This document shows, in pieces, positions 1-10,988 of a stretch of DNA of 64,000 nucleotides. Below the pieces are notes generated by a model. The model searched no databases. It was not told the origin of the DNA and saw only the letters and a list, made by a program, of their open reading frames with translations. Made by a program: the position numbers and the translations under genes. The first letter of the stretch is position 1. Each line of letters starts with the position of its first letter. This stretch comes from Delphinapterus leucas (lineage: Eukaryota > Chordata > Mammalia > Artiodactyla > Monodontidae): contig NW_022098021.1 of assembly GCF_002288925.2 (NCBI RefSeq), positions 33,672,065 to 33,736,064 on the forward strand, written 5' to 3'.

Positions 1-299
1 CAATATATGGAAATTGGTAGACTCTACTGCCATTTTTAAATGATTACTGAGGAGCTAGACTGTTTCTACAGTTTTCTCTGGATGTTTTCTCTAATTGCCT
101 ACCCATAAATATACATTCTTCCCAAATAGGTGAGTGTGTGTAATAAGACTCTCAATAAGCAGAAGCAAGATATAATGCTATTCTAGGAAAGAATTTGACA
201 AAGATAGTTCCTGTGTACAGAAGGCAAATGAGATCTAGCTGACTGTGAACACAGGAGAATTTATGGCTTCTAGTGGAGGGTGAGGTGGCATCGTGAGGG

Positions 300-490
300 C
301 CACACGGATGACATAAATCCTGGGTCTGATTCTTACTAGTCATGTGCCTATGGGCAAATCACAGCTTAGCTAATTAGGTGTCTCCACATGTGTAATACAA
401 TTATAATAATGTCTACCTCGCAGAATTGTTTTCAGGCTTAGCTACATAGGTAAAGATTTGTTTTGAATACTCAGTACTAGCAGCTAGTTG
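300..490 (+). repeat. MIR SINE fragment
   Basis: The order of blocks follows the MIR consensus in sense: a 'tgtgcctatgggcaaatca' block, a decayed 'cctcagtttcc' zone, then 'ataatgtctacctcgcagaa' and 'ttgttttcaggctta'. The 3' end decays near the following hAT fragment. It is an old, diverged tRNA-derived SINE with no coding role. Confidence 0.65.
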
Positions 491-514
491 AGGTTGTTTT
501 TTGAAAGTGCTAGG

Positions 515-648
515 CAGGGTTTCTCAACTTTGGAACTATATTGACATTTTGGATCAGATGATTCTTTGTTGCTGTTCTGTGCATTGTAGATATTTAGGAG
601 CATCTGTGACCTCTACCCACTAGATGCCAATAGAATTTCTACCTAAAC
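515..648 (-). mobile_element. hAT-Charlie MITE fragment (MER5A-like)
   Basis: It starts with the hAT-type end 'cagggtttctcaac' and continues through 'tattgacattttgga' and 'gtgcattgtagatatttagg' to 'ctctacccactagatgcca'. That is the antisense order of MER5A. The far terminal repeat is lost, so the copy is truncated. It is non-autonomous and encodes nothing. Confidence 0.7.
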
Positions 649-1138
649 CCTCCTTCTGTGTTTAACCCTCTTGTCCTTTCCTTAAACTGGATGGAAAATA
701 TCACTCATTAACATATGGCTTTCTAGACTTGAACACTGTTAGATCCTTCTTCTTGACTGTAAAGGCCATGAGAAGCTAGAATACATTACTGGGGGAATTT
801 GAATGTGATAAAGTTAACTTTGCTTCAATGTGACAATCTGTTGGCATTTATTTCAAATCATCATAGTCTCTGATACCAAGTTTATCTTTAAATGAGAAGC
901 ATTTATTCATGCCATATCCCTTCCATATAGACTTTTTAAAATGTGGGGATTAATTTGGAATTCATACTATTTTCCCAAGGATCAGCAAAAAAAATCAATT
1001 CTAAAATATTTATTAAACACAAAGATCATGGGGCTAATTATTTAGGGAGGTCAGAGAAGGCCTAGGGAGATCCATGTGGGTATTGATGGGTTTCTTTTGG
1101 TGACTTAGGTGTTTATCTTTACTCTTCATCTTTTAAGT

Positions 1139-1323
1139 AGAGTTGCCAGATTTAGTTAATAAAAATACAGGATGTACAGTTAAATATGAACTTCATATAA
1201 ACAAAGAATAATTTTTAGTATAAATATATCCCAAAGACTGTACATGTATAATAAAATATAATTTGTTGTTTATCTGAAATTTAAATTTAAATGGACATCC
1301 TATATTTTATCTGGCAACCCTAG
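1139..1323. mobile_element. Palindromic MITE (long inverted repeat)
   Basis: The two halves are inverted copies. The left half begins 'agttgccagatttagttaat' and includes 'tacaggatgtacagttaaat'. The reverse complement of the right half begins 'agggttgccagata' and includes 'ataggatgtcc'. The centre is an AT-rich loop around 1225-1255. This matches a family of palindromic non-autonomous DNA transposons common in placental mammals. I do not assign a family name with confidence. Confidence 0.75.
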
Positions 1324-2303
1324 CTATAATGGGAGCACACGTGGATTAATCCTGAAGTTAATGTAGCTTAAGTTTTTAGGGCTCCTCACGTGAAGGCTTT
1401 TTTTTTAAAGCTAATGTTGTATTTGTAATTTGCAGTTTTTTCTTTAAAGAGTCTTCTCCTTAATTATATAAACCTTAGGCTCCACAAAACCTTGATCTGC
1501 TCCTGCAGGGTAGTAAACAAGAGAGAGTGCAGACAAGGTGAAGGAACAAATAAATTTAGTAGGCTTGAGAGGATGATTGACGCCCTTGTCACATTTGGAA
1601 ATTATTTTCCAGGAGACAAACAATCACTGGGCCTTGAGGCATCTTTGCAGTTGAAATTTCACTGTTACTATGTAGGCAAGAGACAGAGGAATAAGTTTAC
1701 ATTGTGTTGATATTGGCTCAGACTGAGTAATCTAAATCATCTGAGAAATTTAGTGAAACTTATTTTTTCATGGATACAGTCAGCAAGTAAAGAATCAACA
1801 GTTTCTTTTTGATTCACCAAACTAATTCACCTCTTCAGATATTGTAGACTTTCATGCTTAAAGGAAATTTCAAAACAAAAATGAGAAAAGTGAAAGAGAA
1901 GTGGCATCTAGAGGAGCATATCTGGCTTGGTGTTAAGGTCCATCTACAGGAAAGGCAGAGCTCAACTTTTGTCTCTCTTGTTGATGTAATGTGCTGCTTT
2001 GTGTGATAAATTACAGAAGAAATGACTGAACTTTGGTGTGTTTAAGAGACCATGAGGGTGATAATCCTTTTTAATCACTCCAGACATTGCCTGGTTCTCA
2101 GAGCCTACAGTATGGGTCACTGAAGGGTTCTTGACAGGCTTTTCAGATCAAATTTGTGGCTTCAGGGAGGACACAAAGTGTGTAGAGAATCCCCTCTCAG
2201 TGTCTGATATCCATTAAGTAATTGTGTAAGGAAGTTCTCAACTCCTCTTTATTGAAGAAATTACTTCAGTAAATGTTGTTTGTGTGTCTCCTGTATGCCA
2301 GAC
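1324..2303. other. Unique sequence, no gene seen
   Basis: It is AT-rich with stops in all frames. I recognised no exon, RNA gene or transposon. A 72-codon open frame near 1492-1710 has no family resemblance or coding signature that I can see. Confidence 0.5.
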
Positions 2304-2356
2304 AGGATTAGGATTAGGATTAGGATTAGGACAGGATTAGGCTAGGAATAGGATTA
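2304..2356. repeat. (GGATTA)n short tandem repeat
   Basis: Four to five perfect 'ggatta' units are followed by 'acaggattag', 'gctaggaata' and 'ggatta'. In register this is TTAGGA, one base away from the vertebrate telomere unit TTAGGG. The array is only about 50 bp and is interrupted. Confidence 0.9.
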
Positions 2357-2439
2357 CTTTGAATTTTCAGTATTCACCTGTGAACTGATTGAGTTAGCAA
2401 GTGCTTTTAAAGTACTTACTTAGGCTTTTAGACTATGTA

Positions 2440-2816
2440 AGTGAACTACACATATTTAGAAAAATAGAGCTCCCTCTACCCTATGAGTCATATGGTACTG
2501 GATGATTGTTCTTGATTTTTCATTCCTTTGTCTGTGCCATGTTCATGCCTCCCACTAGTATATGTGAAATATATACCACAGCCCTATTGACTGGGCTTAA
2601 CCTTGTGACCTGCTTTGGCCACTGGAATGTCAGTGGGCAGGATGCAGCAGAAGCTTCAGATGTGTTTGTGTGGTTTGTCTTGCCTTTTTGTACTACTGGT
2701 CATAGAAGGATGATGAAAGCACACATGAGAGAAAAATCAGTGGTTATGGCTGTAAGCCATTGAGACTTAGAGTTGTTTTTTATGCAGCACTAGAATGGTG
2801 ATAGTTGATTAATACA
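2440..2816 (+). repeat. Unnamed old interspersed repeat
   Basis: The block around 2608-2660 ('gacctgctttggccactgga') and the end around 2745-2816 ('taagccattgagact', then 'ttgattaatacaggc') resemble a mid-age placental repeat whose 3' end reads about 'taagccactgag...ctaatacag'. The segment at 7866-8170 has a related end. I do not name the family. An 85-codon open frame inside it is most likely chance. Confidence 0.45.
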
Positions 2817-3419
2817 GGCAGTAAGACAGATATACACATAATATGTTAGGTTGAGATATTTTTATGAAGAGATACAGAATGCAACATGATTTTCAGTAGT
2901 GGGAAATCATACCTTTGACTGGTATCAGCAAATGCTTAGGAGAATCAATGTCTGAGCCAGGCCTCGAACAATTTCAACAGGCAAAAATGTCATGGGAATT
3001 AATGAATTGTTCAAGTAATCTGCATCTGTGGATGCTGCAAAATTGGTTCATCTATCAAAGATCTTTCTGTCCTAGGAAATTGAATATGGTGTGACATCCC
3101 AGGGAAACTGTAAAACATACCTGAGTGTGTTAGGAGTCCCTATTTGACTCAAGCCTCCAAAGCTATCTCAGAGTCTCTCCAAGATCTTCCTTTTATTCAT
3201 GGATGGGGGCTGGCAGGAAGTACCAAATAACCCAACGCTGTTTGCTCATATACCCCAGCAATCTGCAGCCAGCCAACAGAGCAGCCAAAATCTTCCTTGG
3301 CCCATTCTGCTCCATCTAGAGAACCACCAGTTCTCTCAGATTCAACTATCATTTATTCAATGCTTCTGTCTTGTTGTTTCTTCTTCATATAGTTTCTTCA
3401 TATAGAGACTTTTTGACAT

Positions 3420-3530
3420 CAGTGTTATCATTTCCATTTTATTAGTGATGGAACCAAGAACCAGAGAGGTTAAATGACATGTCACACATCAGCTGAATGA
3501 CTGGGTTACACCAGATAATTAGCTACCCAG
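3420..3530 (-). repeat. MIR SINE fragment, antisense
   Basis: 'atttccattttattagtgat' followed by 'gaaccagagaggttaaatga' and a decayed 'cacacagctag...agtgg' zone match the MIR core read in antisense. Confidence 0.7.
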
Positions 3531-4589
3531 TCTTTAATAGGAACCTGGTCTTATTCAAGATCATTATGGAAATTGCCTAGAAACAACTTCAAACTTCAAA
3601 AACAACTTCAAGGTGTTTCAATCACCTTTATACATAAAAATAGTAATTATGAAAACTAGGTTTGTTAAGTAAACTTAGATTTTCCAAGGAAAGCTCCAGA
3701 AATGAGTGGAGTAATATTATCCTGAGCTAATCTGTGCTCATTGGTTTTGCTTCCAAAAATTCTAGCCCACATAAGTCTCAATTCACCTATTAAATTATTG
3801 GAACTTGGCCTAAAATTTGATTAGTTTTCAAATCATTTTTACAATTAGAGAGTAAAGAAAATTATTCACCAATTGATCTGATGACTTATTCATTCCTAGA
3901 GTCATCAATCTGCTCTATTTATTTGCTCCCAGTCACAGTGCAAGAGTTTCATTCATTATATTCTATAATGTTTTATTCTTCTTCGCCTCACAAATAGTAT
4001 CTCTCCCTATGCAGGCTGCTGTAAGCATTATCTGTTAAAGCCTACCTTAAAATAGAAATTCAGAGCCTGGAAGCAGGGGGTCCTTTATAGGTAGCCTAGG
4101 ACTTTGAAATTAGTTTTTCCCTATGATTCAACAAGCCTTCAATCTTGCAACCTTGATTTAATATTTATTGAGTTCCCACAAAGTGCTAAGCCTTCAGGAT
4201 GCTGGATAAATTCTATATTTTGGATTAAGTTTTCACCTGATTTAATTTGTCTTGTTTATATTTATTGAAGTACCAGCAATATTGTTGCAGGTATACTGAT
4301 AGATCCATTTCACTTGCAGCAGGGTCAAGTAATGACGGAAAAGAAAAACTCACACACACTCATGCACACAACTATGAATGTTCTGCAGAAACATTGACTT
4401 GCCCGTTGATTCCATAGAACCTACAGCTCACCTTTTTCCTTCTACTGGGAAGACTATAAGAGACTGAGGATGCTTTGGTGTCCAATTTTATTCTAGAATG
4501 TTAATAACGACAGTTGAGACTACACAGCTTTCCTATTATTATGCTAATCAACAAAACTACTTCAGTCCCATTTTGAAAATGACAGGTGA
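3531..4589. other. Mostly unique sequence, possible small L2 end
   Basis: No gene is visible. Around 4155-4225 a phrase like 'aatatttattgagttcccac' may be a small antisense L2 3' end. A short CA-rich patch lies at about 4350-4372. Confidence 0.4.
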
Positions 4590-5310
4590 CAGGTACCTCT
4601 CTAGATGCTGGTGATAAAGTAGTGAACAATGATAAACAACATCTTTATTATGCTTAAATTCTGAAAGATACAGAAAAACAAGTATATAATAAAAGATAGG
4701 TATAAAATTTTTTCACAAAATTATGATTGATTAATGTGATAAAGTGACTGTGTGGTTAAATTAGGTGGCAAAAATAAAATCTAAAAGAAGAGAAGGAACC
4801 AGCCCTGCAAAGACCTCAGGTAAGAGCATTCCAGGTAGAGAAAACAGCTAAGGCCAAGCACTAAAGCAAAAATAAACTGGTTGTGTTTAAGGAATAGTAA
4901 GAGGCTGGAGCACAGTGAGAGAGACAGAACCATGGAGCAAGATGAGCTAGACTGGTAGGCAGGGTCCAGGCTGCATAGGGTGGACTAACCAGGTGAAGAA
5001 ATTTAGTTTTTGTTCTGGTGCAATGGGAATTCCTTGAAGAGTTCTAAATGGAATGATGATATGTTTTGAATGAAGTTATTGTATTTTAAAAATCACTCTG
5101 CTCCTTTGGCTGGTGGATTATAGTGAAGCAAGCAATGGAACATAGAAACCAGTTAAGAGAGTCTTTTAATGGTTCACTCAATAGGCAATAATGGCTTGAA
5201 TATGATATTTGTGGAAATGAGAGAGTATATACATGGGCTCTGAATATGCCTTTGAGGTTGAATTGATAGGATTTGTCAGTGTATTACATGGTTGGGCATG
5301 TGTGTATGTG
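4590..5310 (-). repeat. L2-family LINE relic, antisense
   Basis: The order is 'ctctctagatgctggtgata', 'gtagtgaacaatgataaaca', then 'aagagcattccaggtagaga', 'gccaagcactaaagca', 'gaggctggagcacagtgaga', and a 'atcactctgctcctttggct' block. These are recognisable antisense L2-type 3' sequences, heavily diverged, with no intact reading frame. Subfamily and exact ends cannot be fixed by eye. Confidence 0.55.
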
Positions 5311-5574
5311 CACATGCTGATGCACACGCATGTGAGAACATGCACACTTCGAGATGGGCACAGTTAAGAGTGAACAAAGATAATTCCTAAACTTTCAGCT
5401 GGAACAATTGTGGGACAGTTAGTGAAGTGTGTAGAAAACTGAAACACTAGCATCACAGCACGCAAAAAGTCAATGCATTTCAGGGGCCAAATATGTCCCA
5501 AACTGTGGAGGTCAAATAAATTTAAAGAGAAGTTAATATAGATGGGAGATGGAGGTCATTGCAGATCTTGATGT

Positions 5575-5595
5575 AAAAAAAAAAAAAAAAAAAAA
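5575..5595 (+). repeat. Poly(A) run
   Basis: About 20 uninterrupted A residues at 5576-5595. It could be the tail of a lost retro-insert, but I cannot identify a body on its left side. Confidence 0.8.
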
Positions 5596-5639
5596 GTCTT
5601 CAAGGAATGTTGGAGGCAATGCCCTCCTTCTCTACTTCC

Positions 5640-6180
5640 TTGTTTGTCTTATAGGATGTAGTTAAAACCAAGTTTAGAGGGGGAATTTATAGACTTAAAA
5701 GCACATATTAGAGAAGAAGCTAAAAGTGATTAGTTTAGCATCCAGTTAAAGAATTTAGAAAAATGAACAAAGAAACAAGTCTAAGGAAAGCAGAGGAAGG
5801 AAATGATAAAAGAACAGAAATTAAAGAAATCAAAAGGCATCTTGCAGCAGAAAGAATAAACAAAGGTAAAAGTTGTTCCTTAAAGCTAAAGATATTGACA
5901 CACTTACAGTGAGACTGACAAAGGGAAAAAAAAAAAAAGGAACAAGTGACCAATATTAGGAATGAAAATATATTGCAGACACACTAAAAAGAGAAGGAAG
6001 GTATTTTGAACACCTCTGTTTTGTAAACTGGAATATTTTGATGAAATAAATAAATTTATAGACATAAGTATAGAAAAATTAATGTTCCTTAACTATTGAA
6101 GAAATCAAATATTTGAAAACTAATGTGCAAATAAAACTTTACAGATGATGAAATAATGAACTATCTCACTGAGTTTAGGA
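5640..6180 (+). mobile_element. Ancient L1 ORF2 fragment
   Basis: Sense-strand translation in shifting frames resembles the lysine- and glutamate-rich linker of L1 ORF2 between endonuclease and reverse transcriptase. Examples are blocks reading like 'agcagaggaaggaaatgata', 'agaacagaaattaaagaaat' and 'agcagaaagaataaacaaag'. There are many stops and indels, so this is a dead old copy. No catalytic motif remains. Confidence 0.55.
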
Positions 6181-7865
6181 ACATGGCAATGATACACACT
6201 TTCACTGTTTTTAACTATAACTCTGTTCAGTCTTATTTAGTACAGTAATTAAGAAACAACCATAACTAAGGATTGGGATGGAAGAAATAAAACTTTCATT
6301 AATAGAGATTAAATGATTGTATACACAGAAATTCCAAAATAATTCATAAGTAAATTATGAGAAACAATAAGGGAATTTATCAAGATTGTATGTCCAAGGC
6401 CAATAGTCACAAATGTATTCTGAAAACCAGAAGCAAACAGAGGCAACCATGGGGAATATTAAAAATTCACGAAAGCAGCCGAGGAGATGTTGTCAACACC
6501 CCAGCCAGAGCAGAAGTAGGAGATACTGAGTCAATGAAAATGGAGACGAAGCTCTGAGCTAGTGGGGCCGCCATTTTCAAACAAAGGAAGGTGATGCAGC
6601 TGCCAGGAGCCGAGATTAAGTCATGGTTTGGGCGAACTTCTCTGGAGAGGACCCATCTGCTGAGTAGCCCATTTTAAACTTTCTCAAAATTATTCAGAGA
6701 TGGTTCCTGATTCTAGTGCAGTTGCCAATATGAAGATTTTTTCTCGTCTTTTTCCTGCTGACTATATCAAATTCATTAAGATGCCTTGATTGTAAGACAA
6801 GGTACTCCATTATTTTATGCACTAATAATAGTGATACATGCTAATTAAGCAATGACACATGTTTTATTTTCAAAGTAGAATTTTGTTGTTTACTCATTGA
6901 AGGAGTTCTCTTAGACTTATTTGGTCACAAAATTTTAAAAAATATATCACTCTTGTGCATATCTAAAGCCAAAAGTTACAAGTAAAGAAAATTGGTAAAT
7001 ATTCCTAAAACTTGCTCACATTTGGAGGCCAACTCTTTTGTATCACATTTCAACTCATCAGTGTCCTCTGTATTTTTGCACATGGTTTTATAACATATGC
7101 CATTAAGAGCACTGTAGCTTTTCTTAAAAGCACTTTGAAGTTTTCTTCCAAGTTACTAACTTACAACTTCTGAGGCTGTTACTTTTTTATTTGACTAATT
7201 TATAGCTTTATTTTATCTTCACTTAATCATGTATCACTAGGTGTTAAACAGCTTCTGTTCAAAATCAGCATTAAATTTCTGACAAACTGATGTTTTCTCT
7301 CTTAATGATCCTTTTACATGATTGGTTGATATCAGTCATACCAGCCCTTAGTTGTTTTGAAATGTCTTTCATTGATTTTGATGAATTTTGTACCTTGTCT
7401 TTCCTTCAGTTGTATTGCTTGACCTATATACCAAAAGTATACAATTCATTTGAACGTATGGCAATATATACTACTATGACCTAGTTTGCATGCACATACA
7501 TAGACAATGGCAATTTGTAACGATTCTGCCTGGTCCACACAGTTATGAACTCCATTGGTCTCAGAAATGTTAGAATGTTAAAAGTTGCATTTTTCAATCC
7601 ATACCAGATGTATTTACTGCTTCTGTTCTAGCTCCCTTTGCATAGGAAGGGTTCCACATGTAACAACATATTTATTGCTTTGCAATGACATTATTATCTT
7701 ATTTACCAAACATGTATTAGCTATTTTATGTAACAGAAACACATAACAAAGCAGAATCTGTTAACTTTCCCAGTTTTCCTTACAACTAGTAATTGGCCAT
7801 GTGAAAATTCTGTCCAATGAGATATAAATGGATTTCTGCTCATGTTTTCTGGGAAAGGTTTTGCA
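6181..7865. other. Unique sequence, no gene seen
   Basis: I found no exon structure or known repeat. A slightly GC-richer patch at about 6425-6660 stands out from its AT-rich surroundings, but no feature explains it. Confidence 0.45.
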
Positions 7866-8170
7866 TTCCAAAGTGACATATGAAGCTGGTACAGTACCTA
7901 CCCCACTTATCTGGCTTTGAATGTAGACATGTTGTCTGGAGCTTCTGTGTCATCTTGCAACCACTGGGAAACATAAGAATAAGAGCCAATACAAGATGGC
8001 AGAACAGAATGAAAATATACTGGGGTCAGGGTAGTTTCAATGAACAGACAAAGTAATTCCAGCAACTGCCCACCTCTATTTTTATGTGAGAAAAATAAAC
8101 TTTTCTTTGTTTAAGCCTCTATTAGTTGTAGTATCAGTTATCCATAGTTAACTGTTTTGCTAATACAACT
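7866..8170 (+). repeat. Unnamed old interspersed repeat
   Basis: The 3' part 'aataaacttttctttgttta', then 'agcctctattagttgtagta' and a terminal 'ctaatacaac', resembles the 3' end of the same kind of element seen at 2440-2816. The polyadenylation-like 'aataaa' fits a retro- or LTR-type end. No family name is assigned. Confidence 0.4.
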
Positions 8171-10589
8171 TGTCTTTTGAACATGTTCAAAGCACTGGGT
8201 TTCTGCCTTGGTTTCCACTCTTAAATATAACCATGTGCTGTGCCTTGTTCCTCCTTCTTCCTTGGACCCATTCTTCCTGAGTTACTCTTATAACTCTTCT
8301 TCTTTGGGAGGTTTTTCCATACCAACTTGCTAGTCTTAGACTCTCCAGGTCTTGCCTGCTGCAGTTACCCAAGTCCTGTGTATTGACAGCCAGCTCAATT
8401 CCCTGTCACACTGATCCATTCATCTGATTGGAAGCATTGGGATTAACCATTTCCAGAGTTATTTTATACTTCTCAACTTCACTGCATATCGTTTTCTTAC
8501 TTGTAAGGAATAATCTCTCATGAAATTTATTTCAGCTGACCAACACCAATATGTGCAATCTGTTTTGCCTTCTCTGGAATACTGAGTGAGCAAGATGCCC
8601 CCAAATAAGATTGTAGTGGAGAGTCTTAGATCCAATACAGAAAGAATTTCTTCAGGTAGGGTTGAAATAAAAGTCTCTAAGGTGGACCACTAAGGTGGCT
8701 ATTCCTGGGAGAAACACCAGAAAGCAGAGGAGATTGAGCTTCTGGTGTGGGCAAAATAAATTTCATTGCCTTCAGGTCAGAGCGGATCAACATTCATGGT
8801 GGCCTTTATTGTTGTTCCATGACCTGGGGACAAATTCTTGGTTTGTAACTCTTCCAATCAAACCTCTCAGGCAATAGGTAAATGCACAATGGTAACTTCT
8901 TACATTTACTGACTAAAATTGGAATTTTACAATTTTAAATTTAATTTCACAGAACATATGTTGAGATATTTATTTCAGTTTTCTGCTAAGAAAATCAAAA
9001 TTCTCTTGACATTTTTCTAATTTTCTTCTGTTAATAAAGAGGAAAAATTGAGAAAATAATATAACTCTGAGAATTATTTTGTTATTTGCATTTATATCCG
9101 AGTAGATCTAGATCATAGCAATAATAATAAGGGTTTAAGAACTTAAATTTGTCTACAAAGTTTTAAAGACCACAAGTAAAATGGAAAAATAATACTAAGT
9201 TTGGACATTGCTCTACTTGTCAACGTGGAAGAGCTCTGGGCTACTAGAATATCTAAGCAATGCATATATATTTAGAATATTAAAAGTCCTGAGGTTTCTT
9301 CAGTTGCATGGCTACTTGAGAAACTCTGGAATTCTGGAATGACTGATCTTTTTGATCAGAGACCTCTTGGGTGAGAGAATGAAGAGAACTGTGGCATTCT
9401 TTGATGGGTTTTGTAACACAGGGCTTAAAATAATTGAAGTACAAGAATGAATGATGGCTATCTGACTAGGATCCAAAGACCTGAATCACAAGGAGGAATG
9501 ACAACTGACACTAAAGAAGGAGGGCTGCATTGAGCCTATCCTACCTGAAGAGAGTTGAAATGTCTAGTTCAATGTCTGTTCAGAGAACAAAGTTTGTAAT
9601 TAACAGAGTAGGACACTGAGGTGCCAATCAGCTCTACTCTAACCCAGCTCCAGGCAATCCCTGATCAATTATTTAATGTAAGTGGCTGGAAAACAATTGA
9701 AATATTAAGAGTATCCTTTGGGTTTGTAAGCCTAAGGGGAATGAACTCTTTTCCATCTTACTAAGTAGAAAGAAGTCAATATTAGCAATAATGGAAGAAG
9801 AGGTAAAATGTCACCAAGAATATAATATATAAGCCATTGGCTCCCTCCCAGGAAAAGGAAGGGCCCTTGTGAATCTTGGAAGGGTTTACTTGGAATAGAG
9901 CAAGAAATCAAACATGGTTCAAATTAACAGCATTCTGGCTTCATCTCCACGTTGTCTGGGGAATTAAAAACAACTTTTAACTCTTTGCTAGAATAAAGTG
10001 TACCTCTAAGAGAACATTTATCTCTCTTTGAAAAGATCTATTTCTTGCCTACATGTTATATATAATACCTATTTTATATTACCATCTTAATATATTACTA
10101 TTTTAATCATGTTTTTTAATTTTTTTCTTTTCAAAAGAGAGAAAAAGAACCACCGGTTTAGGAGAGGTAGTTGAGGTAGTTGAGGTAGGAGACTGCTTTT
10201 CAAAGTCAACTTTTGCCCCTGAAGAGACCTGTTTAGTCTCTGAAGCACACCACCTGTGACAGTATTAGACTGTCCCAAGAGAATAACAAAAGGGGGATTG
10301 TTTTGAGAAGTAAACACCAAGATCTTCCCAATCAACTTTACTCTCAGAATTTACTGACATTTTATTGAAAGGGAATTGGATTTTAAGAAACAAATGCACC
10401 ATTTTTGAGGGCGCTACATCCTTTCCTTATTCAGTTATATAGCAAAGCAATTTTGATAAAGATAAATATAGAATAATCTCATTAATATCTTAATATCAAA
10501 GGATGTTTCTGATCTACTTTTTATGAAATGAAAATGTATTTCAGTTAATACATAATCAGCTTCCTGACAATGTAAACTAGGTATCTTAC

Positions 10590-10590
<1 letters not shown>
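8171..10590. other. Unique sequence, no gene seen
   Basis: No gene, RNA or clear transposon is seen. A short direct repeat of about 9 bp ('tagttgagg') occurs three times near 10166-10190. A minus-strand open frame of 82 codons (10087-10335) includes this low-complexity repeat and shows no recognisable domain. Confidence 0.45.

Positions 10591-10647
<57 letters not shown>
10591..10647. repeat. (TG)n(TA)n microsatellite
   Basis: About eight TG units run straight into about twenty TA units. The compound dinucleotide tract is likely length-polymorphic. Confidence 0.95.
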
Positions 10648-10648
<1 letters not shown>

Positions 10649-10764
10649 TACAAAAGTTAATTTTTATCCTTCAAGCTGATGGCACCGATTTGACAGCATT
10701 CAGCAGTTTTTGTTTTAGTATCTGACAATAATAGCTGACTTAATAATTTAGGGGACTTAAATAT

Positions 10765-10973
10765 ATATATATATATATTTTTGCATACGCGGGCCTCTCA
10801 CTGTTGTGGCCTCTCCCGTTGCGGAGCACAGGCTCCAGACGCGCAGGCTCAGCGGCCATGGCTCACGGGCCCAGCCGCTCCACGGCATGTGGGATCCTCC
10901 CTGACCGGGGCACAAACCCATGTCCCCTGCATCGGCAGGCGGACTCTCAACCACTGCGCCACCAGGGAAGCCC
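10765..10973 (-). mobile_element. CHR-family tRNA-derived SINE
   Basis: Read on the minus strand it has the 'gggcttccctggtggcgcag' head, a Pol III A box and B box in the tRNA part, a GC-rich unrelated body, and an AT-rich tail made here of TA repeats (10765-10780). A perfect 15-bp target-site duplication, 'aggggacttaaatat', lies at 10750-10764 and 10974-10988. This proves an L1-type insertion and fixes both ends. Open frames across it on both strands are GC-rich artefacts. Few CpG changes suggest a fairly young copy. Confidence 0.95.
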
Positions 10974-10988
10974 AGGGGACTTAAATAT

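Noticed and set aside
2304..2356. Possible telomere remnant
   Set aside because: The unit is TTAGGA, not TTAGGG, and the array is about 50 bp. I keep it as a simple repeat and only flag the synteny test.
10087..10335. 82-codon minus-strand open frame that looks partly coding
   Set aside because: Its leucine-proline repeats come from a short 9-bp DNA repeat, the rest is lysine-rich AT translation, and no family is recognised.
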